From: Hymenobacter sp. H14-R3
GTDB lineage: Bacteria; Bacteroidota; Bacteroidia; Cytophagales; Hymenobacteraceae
Length of the DNA stretch: 64,000 bases
Direction of reading: 5' to 3'
Assembly: GCF_030063445.1 (NCBI RefSeq)
Contig: NZ_JASITD010000002.1
Coordinates: 202,334 to 266,333, forward strand
The notes under the pieces were generated by a model, which had not been told where the DNA came from, did no database searches, and worked only from the letters and a program-made list of their open reading frames with translations. Made by a program: the position numbers and the translations under genes. Shown here piece by piece: positions 8,080-16,757 of this stretch. How positions within the stretch are numbered: the first letter of the stretch is position 1; each line of letters opens with the position of its first letter.

Positions 8080-8766
8080 GTGACTAGCCTTCAAGTCGAA
8101 AACCTCACCAAAACCTACACCAGCGCCGGCCGCCAGCTCACGGTGCTGCACGAAGTCAGCTTCAGCTTGCAGCCGGCCGATACGTTTGCCATTGTGGGGC
8201 CGAGTGGCAGCGGCAAAACCACGCTACTGGGCCTGTGCGCCGGCCTCGACCGCGCCACCAGCGGCAGTGTGTGGCTGCAAGGCATTCAGCTCGATACCCT
8301 GAACGAGGACCAGCGGGCGGCCGTGCGCAACCAGCACGTGGGCTTCATTTTCCAGAATTTTCAACTGCTGCCTACCCTCACGGCCCTCGAAAACGTGCAG
8401 GTGCCGCTGGAGCTGCGCGGCGAGCGCAACGTGGCCCGCCAGGCCCAAACCCTGCTGGAGCGCGTGGGCCTGGGCGAGCGCGGGCACCACTACCCTGCCC
8501 AGCTTTCGGGCGGCGAGCAGCAGCGCGTGAGCCTGGCCCGCGCCTTTGCCAACCGCCCCCAGATTCTGTTTGCCGACGAGCCCACCGGCAACCTCGACCC
8601 CGATACCAGCGCCAACGTGGTGGAGCTGCTATTCGATTTGAATAAGGAGGCCGGCACCACGCTGGTGCTGGTGACCCACGACCTGGAGTTGGCCGCTAAA
8701 ACGCAGAGAATCATGCGGATGCGCGGCGGCCGGGTGGTGGAAGAAACTGTGGCGCAGACGCGGTAG
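8080..8766 (+). CDS. ABC transporter ATP-binding protein (YbbA/LolD type)
   Basis: 228-residue ATPase of the MacB/LolD/YbbA branch. Walker A is GPSGSGKTTLLGL, the Q-loop lies in FIFQNFQLLPTL, the signature is LSGGEQQRVSLARAF, Walker B is ILFADEPTGNLD, and the switch His is in VLVTHDLELAA. It has no membrane span and should energise the large FtsX-type permease encoded 84 bp downstream. The start is GTG at 8080 (MTSLQVENLTKTY); no better ATG lies upstream. Together with the divergent tesA-like gene it matches ybbA in E. coli, whose substrate is unsettled; lipid or lipoprotein handling is a reasonable guess only. Confidence 0.93.
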   Translation: MTSLQVENLTKTYTSAGRQLTVLHEVSFSLQPADTFAIVGPSGSGKTTLLGLCAGLDRATSGSVWLQGIQLDTLNEDQRAAVRNQHVGFIFQNFQLLPTLTALENVQVPLELRGERNVARQAQTLLERVGLGERGHHYPAQLSGGEQQRVSLARAFANRPQILFADEPTGNLDPDTSANVVELLFDLNKEAGTTLVLVTHDLELAAKTQRIMRMRGGRVVEETVAQTR

Positions 8767-8849
8767 CCCGCAGCGGAGGAGTCCGCCGTTTTCGAGCGCA
8801 CGAAATTGTTCAACGCCTGACGGAGTGCCACTCCGTTTTACATTTTAGC

Positions 8850-11432
8850 ATGAATTTCAGTTGGTTAGTTACAATGGCGTGGCGCGATTCGCGCCGCAGC
8901 CGTTCGCGGTTGGCGCTGTTTATGTCGAGCATCGTGCTGGGCATTGCGGCGCTGGTAGGCATCAATTCGTTTGGCGACAACCTGGCGCGCAGCATCCGCG
9001 AGCAGGCCCGCGAGCTGCTGGGGGCCGACCTGGTGCTCTCGTCAAGCCAGCCCTTCACGGCGGGCACTTTGCGGGGCCGCCCCCAAACGCCCGGCGACTC
9101 ACTGGCCGTGGCACTAGCCCCGGCCCTGGGGCGGCTGGGGCAGCGCCGCAGCGAGGAGGCCTCGTTTGCCTCGCTGGTGTCGTTTCCGCGCACCCAGGGC
9201 GTGCGGCTGGCGCAGGTGCGGGCGCTGGGCGCGGGCTTCCCGTACTACGGCGACTGGGAAACCCAGCCGGCCGCGGCGGGCGCGCAGTTTAAGGCGGGCC
9301 AAAGTGCTGGCGCTCTGGTTGATGACGTGCTACTGGTGCAGTTCGATGCCAAAGTGGGCGACTCGGTGAAGGTGGGTACCCTCACGCTGCCCATTGTGGG
9401 CCGGGTGCTGAGCACGCCGGGCCAAACCGGCTTTAGCGCCGCCGTAGCGCCTAAGGTATTCATCCCCATTGCGTTGCTGGCCAAGACCAACCTGGTGAAG
9501 CCCGGCAGCCGGGTGCAGTACCGCACGTACTTCCAGTTTGCGGCTGGCACCGACGTGGCGGCCATCATTAAGCCCCTGGAACCCAAGCTGGAGCAGGCCA
9601 ATATCGACTCCGATACTGTGGCCAGCCGGCAGCAAAGCACCGGCCGCGCCTTCCAAGACCTCACCCGGTTTTTGAGCTTGGTGGCGTTTGTGGCGCTGCT
9701 GCTGGGCTGCGTGGGCGTGGCCAGCGCCGTGAACCTCTACGTGCAGGAAAAGCTGGCCTCGGTGGCCGTGCTGCGCTGCCTGGGGGCCAGCGGGCGGCAG
9801 GCGCTGCTCATTTACCTCATTCAGACGTCGGGGCTGGGGCTGCTGGGGGCCATTATTGGCGCGGCGCTAGGCGCGGTGGTGCAGCTGGTGCTGCCGAAGG
9901 TGCTGGGCAGCTTTTTGCCAGTGGCGGTGAGCGTATCGGTGTCGCCGACGGCGGTAGCCATTGGGCTGCTCACGGGGCTGGCAATGGCCGTGCTATTTGC
10001 GCTGCTGCCGCTGCTGGCCATCCGGCGGGTGTCGCCGCTGCGGGTGCTGCGCGCCTCGTTTGATGACGACACTACCACGCCCGACCCGCTGCGCTACCTC
10101 GTGCTGGGCGCGGTATTGCTGTTTGTGGTGGGTTTTGCCTACGCCCAAACGCGCGAGTGGAAGCAGGCGCTGGGCTTCACGGCCGGGCTGCTGGTAGCGC
10201 TGGGCGCACTGGCGGGCCTGGGCCTGGCCCTGCGCTACCTGCTGCGCCGCTACTTCCCAGTGGGCTGGAGCTACGTGGCCCGCCAGGGCCTGGCCAATTT
10301 GTTTCGGCCCCAGAACCAGACGGTTACGCTCATTATCTCGCTGGGTTTGGGCACGTTTTTGCTGGCCACGCTTTTCCTCACGCAGGCACTGTTGCTGAGC
10401 CGGGTGCAACTGTCGGCCAGCGGCAAGCAGCCCAACCTGGTGCTGTTCGATATCCAGACCGAGCAGGAGCGCGGCGTGGAGCAACTACTTCAAAAACAAG
10501 GCATTCCAATCATGCAGCGGGTGCCCATCGTGACGATGCGCCTGGCGGCCATCAATCGGCGCACGGTGGGCGAGCTGCGCAAAGACACCGCCAGCGGCGT
10601 GCCGCTATTCGCTCTCACCCGCGAGTACCGCGTTACGTACCGCGACACGCTGAGCACCAGCGAGAAGCTGGTGGCCGGCACGCCGCCGCAGGCGGCCGTG
10701 GCCGGCGGCCTGCCCCGCGTGTCGGTCGATGCCAACTACTTCCAGCGCGTGAAGCTCAAACTGGGCGACACGCTGACCTTCAACGTGCAGGGCGCGCCGC
10801 TGGCCGTGGTGGTGGGTGGCACCCGCGAGGTCGATTGGGCCCGGGTGCAAACCAACTTCCTGGTGGTGTTCCCCACCGGCGTGCTGGAGCAGGCGCCGCA
10901 GTTTCACGTCATTCTCACCCGCGTCAAAAACAACCAGCAGCTGGCCCTGGCCCAGCGGGCGCTGGTGCGCGATTTCCCCAACGTATCGGCCATCGACCTG
11001 GGCCTGATTCTGCAAACGGTGGACGAGATTCTGAGCAAAATCTCGTTCGTCATTCGCTTCATGGCGGGCTTCAGCATCCTCACCGGCCTGCTGGTACTGG
11101 CCAGCTCGGTGCTCATCAGCCGCTACCAGCGCACCCGCGAGAGCGTGCTGCTGCGCACGCTGGGCGCCAGCCGCAACCAGATTTTGCGCATCACGGTGGT
11201 CGAATATGCCTTGCTGGGCAGCCTGGCCGCGCTGGCGGGTGTGCTGCTGGCCGGCTTTGCCGCCTGGGCGCTGGCCGTGTGGGTATTCGAAACGCCGTTT
11301 GTGGGTAGCAGCCTGCTGTGGCTACCGGCCCTGGTGGCCCTGGTGGCGGGCCTCACGGCCCTCATCGGCGGGCTCAACAGCCGCTCGGTGCTCAGCCAGC
11401 CGCCGCTGGCGGTGCTGCGGGCCGAGGGGTGA
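8850..11432 (+). CDS. FtsX-like ABC transporter permease (YbbP type)
   Basis: 860-residue inner-membrane permease with two FtsX-type domains. It has an N-terminal membrane helix (SRLALFMSSIVLGIAALVGI), a large periplasmic MacB-PCD-like domain (about 60-260), three helices at about 270-400 with the cytoplasmic LRCLGASGRQALLIYLIQ coupling segment, middle helices (about 410-460), a second periplasmic region, and a final helix block with LLRTLGASRNQILRITVVEY. This length and duplicated layout are typical of YbbP rather than LolC/LolE or MacB. It follows the ATPase gene after 84 bp containing a small hairpin (8820-8836), so the two are probably one operon. Function is likely export or extraction of an envelope lipid or lysolipid, by analogy only. 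Confidence 0.92.
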   Translation: MNFSWLVTMAWRDSRRSRSRLALFMSSIVLGIAALVGINSFGDNLARSIREQARELLGADLVLSSSQPFTAGTLRGRPQTPGDSLAVALAPALGRLGQRRSEEASFASLVSFPRTQGVRLAQVRALGAGFPYYGDWETQPAAAGAQFKAGQSAGALVDDVLLVQFDAKVGDSVKVGTLTLPIVGRVLSTPGQTGFSAAVAPKVFIPIALLAKTNLVKPGSRVQYRTYFQFAAGTDVAAIIKPLEPKLEQANIDSDTVASRQQSTGRAFQDLTRFLSLVAFVALLLGCVGVASAVNLYVQEKLASVAVLRCLGASGRQALLIYLIQTSGLGLLGAIIGAALGAVVQLVLPKVLGSFLPVAVSVSVSPTAVAIGLLTGLAMAVLFALLPLLAIRRVSPLRVLRASFDDDTTTPDPLRYLVLGAVLLFVVGFAYAQTREWKQALGFTAGLLVALGALAGLGLALRYLLRRYFPVGWSYVARQGLANLFRPQNQTVTLIISLGLGTFLLATLFLTQALLLSRVQLSASGKQPNLVLFDIQTEQERGVEQLLQKQGIPIMQRVPIVTMRLAAINRRTVGELRKDTASGVPLFALTREYRVTYRDTLSTSEKLVAGTPPQAAVAGGLPRVSVDANYFQRVKLKLGDTLTFNVQGAPLAVVVGGTREVDWARVQTNFLVVFPTGVLEQAPQFHVILTRVKNNQQLALAQRALVRDFPNVSAIDLGLILQTVDEILSKISFVIRFMAGFSILTGLLVLASSVLISRYQRTRESVLLRTLGASRNQILRITVVEYALLGSLAALAGVLLAGFAAWALAVWVFETPFVGSSLLWLPALVALVAGLTALIGGLNSRSVLSQPPLAVLRAEG

Positions 11433-11536
11433 GGGCTTTAGGTTTGGGTTTGTGAGTTGGGTGCATATTGCAGATAAGTACTCGTTGTTACCGTCCCTAC
11501 GTTCCTGATAGCGGCCGCCACAATCGCGGCCGGGGC

Positions 11537-11544
11537 TACTTTTG
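11537..11544 (+). promoter_or_regulatory. -7 element of the heptose-phosphate kinase gene
   Basis: TACTTTTG (TAnnTTTG) ends 5 bp before the ATG at 11550, so the start of transcription should fall on or next to the start codon, giving a leaderless or near-leaderless mRNA. Confidence 0.5.
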
Positions 11545-11549
11545 CGCCC

Positions 11550-12548
11550 ATGTCTGCCCCTACCCCGCTTACCAAGCTCTTTGCCGATTTCAATAACCTG
11601 CACGTCCTCATTGTGGGCGACGTCATGGTCGATGCCTACGTGTGGGGCCGTGCCAGCCGGCTTTCGCCCGAGGCCCCGGTGCCCGTAGTGAACGTAGACC
11701 GCACCGAAAACCGCCTCGGTGGGGCCGCCAACGTGGCCCTCAACGTGCAGGCCCTCGGGGCCACGCCGCTGCTGTGCGCGGTGGTGGGCAACGACCAAGG
11801 CGGCGACCAGCTAGTACGCCTGCTGCACGACCACCACCTGCCCGCCGACGGCATCATCCGTAGCGCGCACCGCCCCACCACCTTTAAGCAGCGCATTCTG
11901 GCCCACGGCCAGCAGCTCGTGCGCATCGACTCGGAAGTCGAAACCGACCTCAATGCGGAGGAAGCCACCCAGCTGCTAGCCGCCTACGACGACCTGCTGA
12001 CCCGCGCCGACGTGGTTATCTTCGAAGACTACGACAAGGGCGTGCTCAGCGAACCCATTATTGCTGAGTGCATTGCGCGCGCGCGGCAGCACGGTATTCC
12101 CACGGTAGTAGACCCCAAAAAGAAGAACTTCTTGGCCTACCGCCACTGCACCCTCTTCAAGCCCAACCTAAAAGAGCTGCGCGAGGGCCTGAAGCTGGAG
12201 TTTGGCGCGCCCGACGCCGACCGCCCCGGCTTTGAGACTGCCGTAGCTCGCCTGCGCGAAGTGCTGACGCCCGAAATCGTGCTGGTCACGCTCTCCGAGT
12301 ACGGCGTATTTGCCCAGCAGGACGACCAGAAAACCTACCTCCCGGCCCACCTGCGCACCATTTCCGACGTGTCGGGCGCGGGCGATACCGTTATCAGCAT
12401 CGCGGCTTGCTGCGTGGCGCTGGGCCAGCCGGCAGCCTTCACGGCGGCGCTGGCCAACCTTGGTGGCGGCCTGGTGTGCGAGCAGGTGGGCGTAGTACCC
12501 ATCGAGAAGCGCCTGCTGCTGGCCGAAGCCGAAGCCGCAGGGTTATAG
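11550..12548 (+). CDS. rfaE1: D-glycero-beta-D-manno-heptose-7-phosphate kinase (RfaE domain I)
   Basis: 332-residue PfkB/ribokinase-family sugar kinase matching the N-terminal half of HldE. It would phosphorylate heptose-7-phosphate at C1 for ADP-heptose synthesis (LPS core or surface glycan). Diagnostic segments: VGDVMVDAYVWGRASRLSPE at the N-terminus, NRLGGAANVALNVQALGA (glycine-rich sugar lid), KQRILAHGQQLVRIDSE, and VSGAGDTVISIAA (the catalytic Asp of the PfkB signature). The nucleotidyltransferase half of bifunctional HldE is absent and no separate cytidylyltransferase-like gene is in the window. The neighbours are unrelated, and the gene appears monocistronic. Confidence 0.9.
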   Translation: MSAPTPLTKLFADFNNLHVLIVGDVMVDAYVWGRASRLSPEAPVPVVNVDRTENRLGGAANVALNVQALGATPLLCAVVGNDQGGDQLVRLLHDHHLPADGIIRSAHRPTTFKQRILAHGQQLVRIDSEVETDLNAEEATQLLAAYDDLLTRADVVIFEDYDKGVLSEPIIAECIARARQHGIPTVVDPKKKNFLAYRHCTLFKPNLKELREGLKLEFGAPDADRPGFETAVARLREVLTPEIVLVTLSEYGVFAQQDDQKTYLPAHLRTISDVSGAGDTVISIAACCVALGQPAAFTAALANLGGGLVCEQVGVVPIEKRLLLAEAEAAGL

Positions 12549-12618
12549 CGTGGACGTTGCGCGCGCGCATGAGTGCAGCGAACAGCTGGCGTGCGCAATC
12601 ACCCGCCCCCCGTGCGCG

Positions 12619-13173
12619 CTACCTCAGGCTGCGCACCACCCGCGCCGGGTTGCCCACGGCCAGCGAATAGGCGGGCACATCTTTGGTCACCACAGCGCCG
12701 GCCCCGATGACGCAGCCCGTGCTAATCGTAACGCCGGGGCACACAATGGTGCCGCCGCCCAGCCAGCAATCGTTGCCGATGGTGATGGGCCGGGCCAGCT
12801 CCAGGGTGCGGCGCACCACGGCATCGAGCGGGTGGGTAGCGGCGTAGAGCTGCACGCCGGGCCCAAAGAGCACGTTGGAGCCAATGGTAACCCGCGCCGC
12901 ATCGAGCACTACGCAGTTCACGTTGAAATACACGTTGTTACCGCAGTAGATATTACTGCCGTAGTCGCAGTGAAAGGGCGGCTCGATATACAGGTTTTCG
13001 CCCGCGTGGGGTAGCAGCTCGGCCAGTACCAGCCGGGCCGCGTCGGTGAGCAAGTACTCCGTCACGTTGAGGCGGTGCAGCAGGCGCTTAGCGCGGGTGC
13101 GGGCTGCCAGCAGCGCGGGGTCGAAGGCAGCGTAGAGCTCGCCAGCCAGCATTTTTTCTTCCTCACTCAGCAT
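12619..13173 (-). CDS. Maltose/galactoside-type O-acetyltransferase (hexapeptide repeat)
   Basis: 184-residue left-handed beta-helix acetyltransferase of the Maa/LacA/NodL group. The N-terminal mac domain (MLSEEEKMLAGELYAAFDP) is followed by imperfect hexapeptide repeats with NIYCGNNVYFNVNCVVLD, VTIGSNVLFGPGVQLYAATH (His of the active site) and TIGNDCWLGGGTIVCPGVTI. It would acetylate a sugar hydroxyl with acetyl-CoA; the precise acceptor is unknown. Full length for the family. The convergent rfaE1 gene ends about 70 bp away. Downstream on the same strand there is no gene before rfaE1. Confidence 0.93.
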   Translation of the reverse strand: MLSEEEKMLAGELYAAFDPALLAARTRAKRLLHRLNVTEYLLTDAARLVLAELLPHAGENLYIEPPFHCDYGSNIYCGNNVYFNVNCVVLDAARVTIGSNVLFGPGVQLYAATHPLDAVVRRTLELARPITIGNDCWLGGGTIVCPGVTISTGCVIGAGAVVTKDVPAYSLAVGNPARVVRSLR

Positions 13174-13186
13174 AAGCTACTTTGCC

Positions 13187-13393
13187 CTAAGCTAGTAGCC
13201 GAAGCAGCCACAGCAACACCAGCAGCACCAGCGGCGTGGTGACGATGGCGGCCATTGCCGTCGCTATCACTACCACGCCCTCGGCCCTGAACACGCGCCG
13301 AAACAACCGGCGCCAGCCAAAAAACAACACGCCGGAAACCAGCAGCGACACCACGTAGAAACCAACGCCGAACCCTGTTTTTGCAAGCTCCAT
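13187..13393 (-). CDS. Small two-helix membrane protein of unknown function
   Basis: 68 residues with two hydrophobic segments: FYVVSLLVSGVLFFGW (about 12-27) and VVIATAMAAIVTTPLVLLVL (about 41-60), separated by an Arg-rich loop (RRLFRRVFR). No family is recognised. The ATG at 13393 is 7 bp after the stop of the PhnA-like gene, and the gene ends 13 bp before the acetyltransferase start, so all three probably share one minus-strand transcript. The tight packing and GC-rich third codon positions support a real gene. Confidence 0.7.
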   Translation of the reverse strand: MELAKTGFGVGFYVVSLLVSGVLFFGWRRLFRRVFRAEGVVVIATAMAAIVTTPLVLLVLLWLLRLLA

Positions 13394-13400
13394 CGCGCGG

Positions 13401-13616
13401 CTAGGCTTTCTTCAAAAACTCGGTTTTGAGCACCATCGTGCCGCCCCCGGCCCGGCCCTCAATCTCGGCGGGCGAGTTGGTGAGGCGGATATTCTTGACC
13501 AGCGTGCCGCGCTTGAGCGTCAGCGACGAGCCTTTCACCTTGAGGTCTTTGATGAGGGTAACCGCGTCGCCTTCGGCGAGCACGGTGCCGTTACTGTCTT
13601 TGGTGGGGATATCCAT
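13401..13616 (-). CDS. PhnA/YjdM C-terminal domain protein
   Basis: 71-residue protein equal to the C-terminal beta-barrel domain of PhnA/YjdM ('alkylphosphonate utilization' proteins), with [40 protein letters not shown] and a terminal [10 protein letters not shown]. The N-terminal zinc-ribbon half of full-length PhnA is missing, which is common in Bacteroidota. Despite the name, a role in phosphonate metabolism is not established. It heads a three-gene run with the two-helix membrane protein and the acetyltransferase. Confidence 0.85.
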   Translation of the reverse strand: MDIPTKDSNGTVLAEGDAVTLIKDLKVKGSSLTLKRGTLVKNIRLTNSPAEIEGRAGGGTMVLKTEFLKKA

Positions 13617-13654
13617 AACGTATTTTAGTAGCTGAAAAACAATAAGTTACCAGC

Positions 13655-14680
13655 TTACCCCCGCCACGTCTTCACCGTTTCCACGAAAACCTTCACATTG
13701 TCGGGGTTCGTATCGGGGTACACGCCGTGACCGAGGTTGGCGATGTGGGGGCCGCCGGCAAACTCGCGCAGCATGGCTTCGGTGGCGGCTTTTACCTGGG
13801 TGGGCGTGCCATAGAGGGCGCAGGGGTCGAGGTTGCCTTGCAGCGTTTTGCCGGGGGCCTGCTGGCGCACCTGGGCCGGCGACTGGTTCCAGTCGAGCCC
13901 GATGGTGCGGCAGGGCGTGTGGGCGAGGTCTTCCACGGCCCACCACGCGCCCTTAGCAAAAATGGTAACGGGCACCAGCGGGGCCAGCGCCGCGCAAATG
14001 CGGCTGATGTAGGGCGTCGAAAACTCGGCGTAATGCGCGGGCGGCAAAATGCCGGCCCACGAGTCGAATACCTGCACCAGGTCGGCCCCGGCCGCCACCT
14101 GAGCTTGCAGGTAGGCAATGGTGGTCACCGTAATTTTTTCGAGCAGCTGGTGGGCCAGCGCGGGCTCCTGGTAGAGCATGCGGCGGGCCTTGCTGAAAGT
14201 TTTGGAGCCGTGGCCCTCCACCATGTAGGCCAGGATGGTCCAGGGCGCGCCCGCAAAGCCGATGAGCGGCACGCGGCCGGCCAGCTCTCTTTTGGTGATG
14301 CGCAGGGCCTCCAGCACGTAGCCCAGGTGCTCCTCGGGGTCGGCCACGCGCAGCTTGGCTACGTCGGCGGCGTTTTTCACTACCTCAGGAAAAAGCGGAC
14401 CACGGGCCTCCACCATCTCGTAGGTGAGGCCCATGGCCTCGGGCACCACCAGAATGTCGGAGAAAATGATGGCCGCGTCTACGTCGAGCGCATCAACGGG
14501 CTGAATGGTGACTTCGGCGGCCAGGGCAGGGGTTTCGACCAGCTCCTTAAAGCCCGAGAGGCGGCCGCGCAGGGCGCGGTACTGGGGCAGGATGCGGCCG
14601 GCCTGGCGCATGAGCCAGACGGGGGTGCGTTCAGTGGTTTCGCCCTGGGCGGCGCGGAGGAGGAGGTCGTTTTTGAGCAT
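13655..14680 (-). CDS. hemE: Uroporphyrinogen decarboxylase
   Basis: 341-residue cytoplasmic enzyme that removes four carboxyl groups from uroporphyrinogen III to give coproporphyrinogen III in haem synthesis. The family N-terminus is clear: [20 protein letters not shown], where the two Arg bind substrate carboxylates. Other matches are [18 protein letters not shown] (active-site Asp), [31 protein letters not shown] and the C-terminal [20 protein letters not shown]. Normal length. It is preceded by a TAnnTTTG promoter element at 14727-14734. No other haem genes are nearby. Confidence 0.97.
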   Translation of the reverse strand: MLKNDLLLRAAQGETTERTPVWLMRQAGRILPQYRALRGRLSGFKELVETPALAAEVTIQPVDALDVDAAIIFSDILVVPEAMGLTYEMVEARGPLFPEVVKNAADVAKLRVADPEEHLGYVLEALRITKRELAGRVPLIGFAGAPWTILAYMVEGHGSKTFSKARRMLYQEPALAHQLLEKITVTTIAYLQAQVAAGADLVQVFDSWAGILPPAHYAEFSTPYISRICAALAPLVPVTIFAKGAWWAVEDLAHTPCRTIGLDWNQSPAQVRQQAPGKTLQGNLDPCALYGTPTQVKAATEAMLREFAGGPHIANLGHGVYPDTNPDNVKVFVETVKTWRG

Positions 14681-14726
14681 GGGGCAGGGAACGGGCCGCA
14701 GCGCGGGGCTGGGCCGAAGCGGGCCG

Positions 14727-14734
14727 CAAAGGTA
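14727..14734 (-). promoter_or_regulatory. -7 element of hemE
   Basis: TACCTTTG on the minus strand (TAnnTTTG), 46 bp before the hemE ATG. Confidence 0.45.
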
Positions 14735-14768
14735 ACAGCGGGCGGGGCCGCCCCGCCCCCGCCCGGCG

Positions 14769-14969
14769 CTAAGGGCGCTGCACGGCGCGCAGCAGCTCTT
14801 CCTGGCGGCGGCGGGCGCGGTCTTCGTTCAGCGAAGCCACGCCCCAAATAGCAGCCGGAATCCAGCCGATGAGCGTGAGGTGCAGCACGAAGCAGATGAA
14901 AGCTCTCAGGAAGTGGCCGTTGAGAAACATCGATACACTAGGCAGCAGAATGGCAAGCAGCATGGGCAA
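14769..14969 (-). CDS. YqaE/Pmp3 family small membrane protein
   Basis: 66 residues with two hydrophobic segments typical of the YqaE/Pmp3/UPF0057 family: [15 protein letters not shown] and [20 protein letters not shown], followed by a charged tail ([16 protein letters not shown]). The conserved '[11 protein letters not shown]' turn is the best family marker. Members are linked to membrane potential and stress, without a defined reaction. An ATG at 14963 is an equally good start. It ends about 35 bp before the hemE promoter and may be transcribed from its own promoter. Confidence 0.85.
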   Translation of the reverse strand: MPMLLAILLPSVSMFLNGHFLRAFICFVLHLTLIGWIPAAIWGVASLNEDRARRRQEELLRAVQRP

Positions 14970-15155
14970 AATCTGAGAAAGGTGACGGGCGAAGCGGCCT
15001 GCGCAGGTTCCCCATCCAGCCCCTGCTACGCATAAGCCGGCGCAAAGGCTGCCGTGGTGCCGTGGGGTGGCCGGGGAGTGTTCGGCATTGCCAGCGGGGT
15101 GCGATAAGCCTGCTTATTTTTTTGGCTAAGCTTTATGCACCAGCTATTTATAAAC

Positions 15156-15187
15156 ACAAGGAGCGCCGATTATTCGGCGCTCCTTGT
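15156..15187. terminator. GC-rich hairpin (terminator-like)
   Basis: Perfect 14-bp stem acaaggagcgccga / tcggcgctccttgt with a four-base loop (ttat). On the minus strand it lies 34 bp past the stop of the small ORF at 15222-15443 and is followed by an AT-rich stretch. Confidence 0.65.
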
Positions 15188-15221
15188 ATCTGATTCGGGC
15201 CGTGGCCTACTAGCGATGGGG

Positions 15222-15443
15222 CTAGTGCGAAACGATAGTATGAGAAAAGTCAGTCCCCAGCCATTGGCGTTCGGCCTTGGGGGCCGGGCCAACGCGGCCT
15301 GGCGAAACAATGCGCTTGGGCAGCATACCCAGGTCCTGCATAAAAATCAGGTCCTGGTGAGCCATATCAAGTAGTTCCGCATTGTCTTTGGAATCGCTGC
15401 CCGTGGGCAGCAAACTGGGCGGGCACAAGGTAGGTTGGTCCAT
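15222..15443 (-). CDS. Hypothetical small protein
   Basis: 73-residue soluble protein (begins MDQPTLCPPSLLPTGSDSKD) with a mildly acidic centre (AELLDMAHQDLIFMQDLG) and a basic tail. No family recognised. Support: a clean terminator-like hairpin follows directly on the same strand, there is no competing gene, and the region would otherwise be empty. Against: no clear ribosome-binding site or promoter was seen, and a longer ATG start at 15458 exists. Treated as possible. Confidence 0.4.
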   Translation of the reverse strand: MDQPTLCPPSLLPTGSDSKDNAELLDMAHQDLIFMQDLGMLPKRIVSPGRVGPAPKAERQWLGTDFSHTIVSH

Positions 15444-15936
15444 TGCTTGTATACGCAACTGGCCCGGCCGGTGGTTACACTGGCCCGCCCTTAAAGCAAC
15501 AAACCCAGCGCGGCCGGGGCCTTAGCACGCAGAACTGCACGCTTGATTGCGGCATTCTACTTCTGCCCAGCCTGGTAAGTGGCTACCTGGCCAGCCGGCC
15601 CTAGTGCCAGCGTTACCAGGCAGAAGCCAGCTAAAATAATAAGCAAGCAAAACGCCAAAGTCACAACCTACCTCACTTGCTGAAACCTATTTTTTTTAGA
15701 TAACTTATTTATTTACAGTATTTTATCAATACGCAAGTAATTGTAAGTCCAGCATAATTTCATTTATGACTGAAAATTTATGATTTATTACACTTTTAAA
15801 ATAAATCATAATGTCACAAACCCGTGCGGTTTGTCCTTTCGCAGGCCGTTTTATTGGGCTTTCTTTGCATTACTACTTCCCATTCCCGGGTGGTCAACGT
15901 TCATCCTTTCCAACACTTTCCTTTTCCAAACCAGGG
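15444..15936. other. Intergenic region without recognisable gene
   Basis: The first part is GC-rich and holds an imperfect hairpin (cttctgcc...ggcagaag, about 15559-15625). The second part (about 15690-15830) is very AT-rich, with a perfect 12-bp inverted repeat ttatgatttatt / aataaatcataa at 15778-15811. Two plus-strand frames open after it but look like shadows of the 15937-16404 gene. Confidence 0.6.
15778..15811. repeat. AT-rich 12-bp inverted repeat
   Basis: Perfect arms (15778-15789 and 15800-15811) with a 10-base loop, in an AT-rich patch. It could be a protein-binding site or weak terminator; no gene association is clear. Confidence 0.45.
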
Positions 15937-16404
15937 TTACTTAAGGCCTCCCCAAGCAATTGGGGAGGCTTTTTGCTGGCTTACCCCCAGCTGGCCAGCC
16001 TTGCCGGGGCAGCGCCGCAGCCAGTCGTAGGCCGAGGCCAAATCGGAAAAAATAGCCACTACGGGGCGGGGCAGCAGAAAGCACGCGCGTTCCATCGCCG
16101 TGCGGTCGGGGTAGCCCGCTGCGCATACCCAGGCAAAGTGCGCCACGCCCAGCGCGGCCAACCGGTCGAAATAATATCCACCAACCCACGGGACCACCCC
16201 GTGCCAGGTGCCGGTGAGCTCACTGTGGTCGCTCAGAATTTTGGAGCAGGGCTGCGCGGCCAGGCACGCGGCCAGGCCTTCGGCGTGCATTTTAATGGAA
16301 GCCGCGTCGTGCGTACCGCGCCACTGGCTGTAGAGCCAGCCGTTGGGCGCATCGTGCGATACGCGCAGGCCGGGAGAATTTAACAAGCACCGAAGCTCTT
16401 CCAT
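15937..16404 (-). CDS. STAS-like protein, paralogue of the BLUF-linked gene
   Basis: 155-residue soluble protein. It aligns with the product of 17383-17808 over most of its length: WLYSQWRGTHDAASIKMHAE versus WLQAIWRGSVDQTEAMRGAE, AAQPCSKILSDHSELTGTW versus AQQPCAFLLNDNSRLVGPW, then a W and ARLG/AALG-H/YVAHV-type strand. Length, alternating strands and helices, and the LxDxS/N turn recall STAS/SpoIIAA-like folds, but no catalytic site is visible and the assignment is tentative. The C-terminal codons run through a GC hairpin (15943-15972) that could also terminate transcription. It is not in an obvious operon. Confidence 0.7.
   Translation of the reverse strand: MEELRCLLNSPGLRVSHDAPNGWLYSQWRGTHDAASIKMHAEGLAACLAAQPCSKILSDHSELTGTWHGVVPWVGGYYFDRLAALGVAHFAWVCAAGYPDRTAMERACFLLPRPVVAIFSDLASAYDWLRRCPGKAGQLGVSQQKASPIAWGGLK
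15943..15972. terminator. Hairpin inside the 3' end of the STAS-like gene
   Basis: Stem ggcctcccca / tggggaggct with a short loop and a T-run on the plus strand; on the minus strand it encodes the last residues of the 15937-16404 protein. The terminator role is uncertain. Confidence 0.45.
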
Positions 16405-16757
16405 TGCGTAAAGGTATCCGACTGTTAGTCAAAGTCAAAACCCCTTGCCGCGCAACCGCTGGGGAGAGCTGGTGGCCCGGGCACGCCACCCCGCTACGGC
16501 CATACCGAGCTAAATATTTTAGTAACTAACTATCCAGCAGCCAGTTACTAAGCCCGCACAATCCAGCGCCGTAGCGGTGCCGCTGCCACTCACCAGGGCG
16601 GAGCCACCCAGCCGGCGGGCACCAGGGCCATGCCGCCGGTACGCAGGCGCTGGGCATGCGGGTTTGCGGGCGGGCCGGTATGCATTTCGCACCCGGGCAG
16701 CATCTAGTACCTGGGTCCGCTGTTTTGGCGAGCCCAAAGGTGTAACTCCTTATTAAT
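16405..16757. other. Intergenic region, no gene seen
   Basis: GC-rich apart from a short AT patch near 16510. It holds one weak inverted repeat, ttagtaact / agttactaa at 16519-16551. The minus-strand frame 16519-16737 has no family resemblance or plausible start and is not accepted. Confidence 0.5.

Noticed and set aside
15811..16383. Plus-strand frames after the AT-rich inverted repeat
   Set aside because: Opposite to the 15937-16404 gene, which has a paralogue; the plus-strand translations show no recognisable features.
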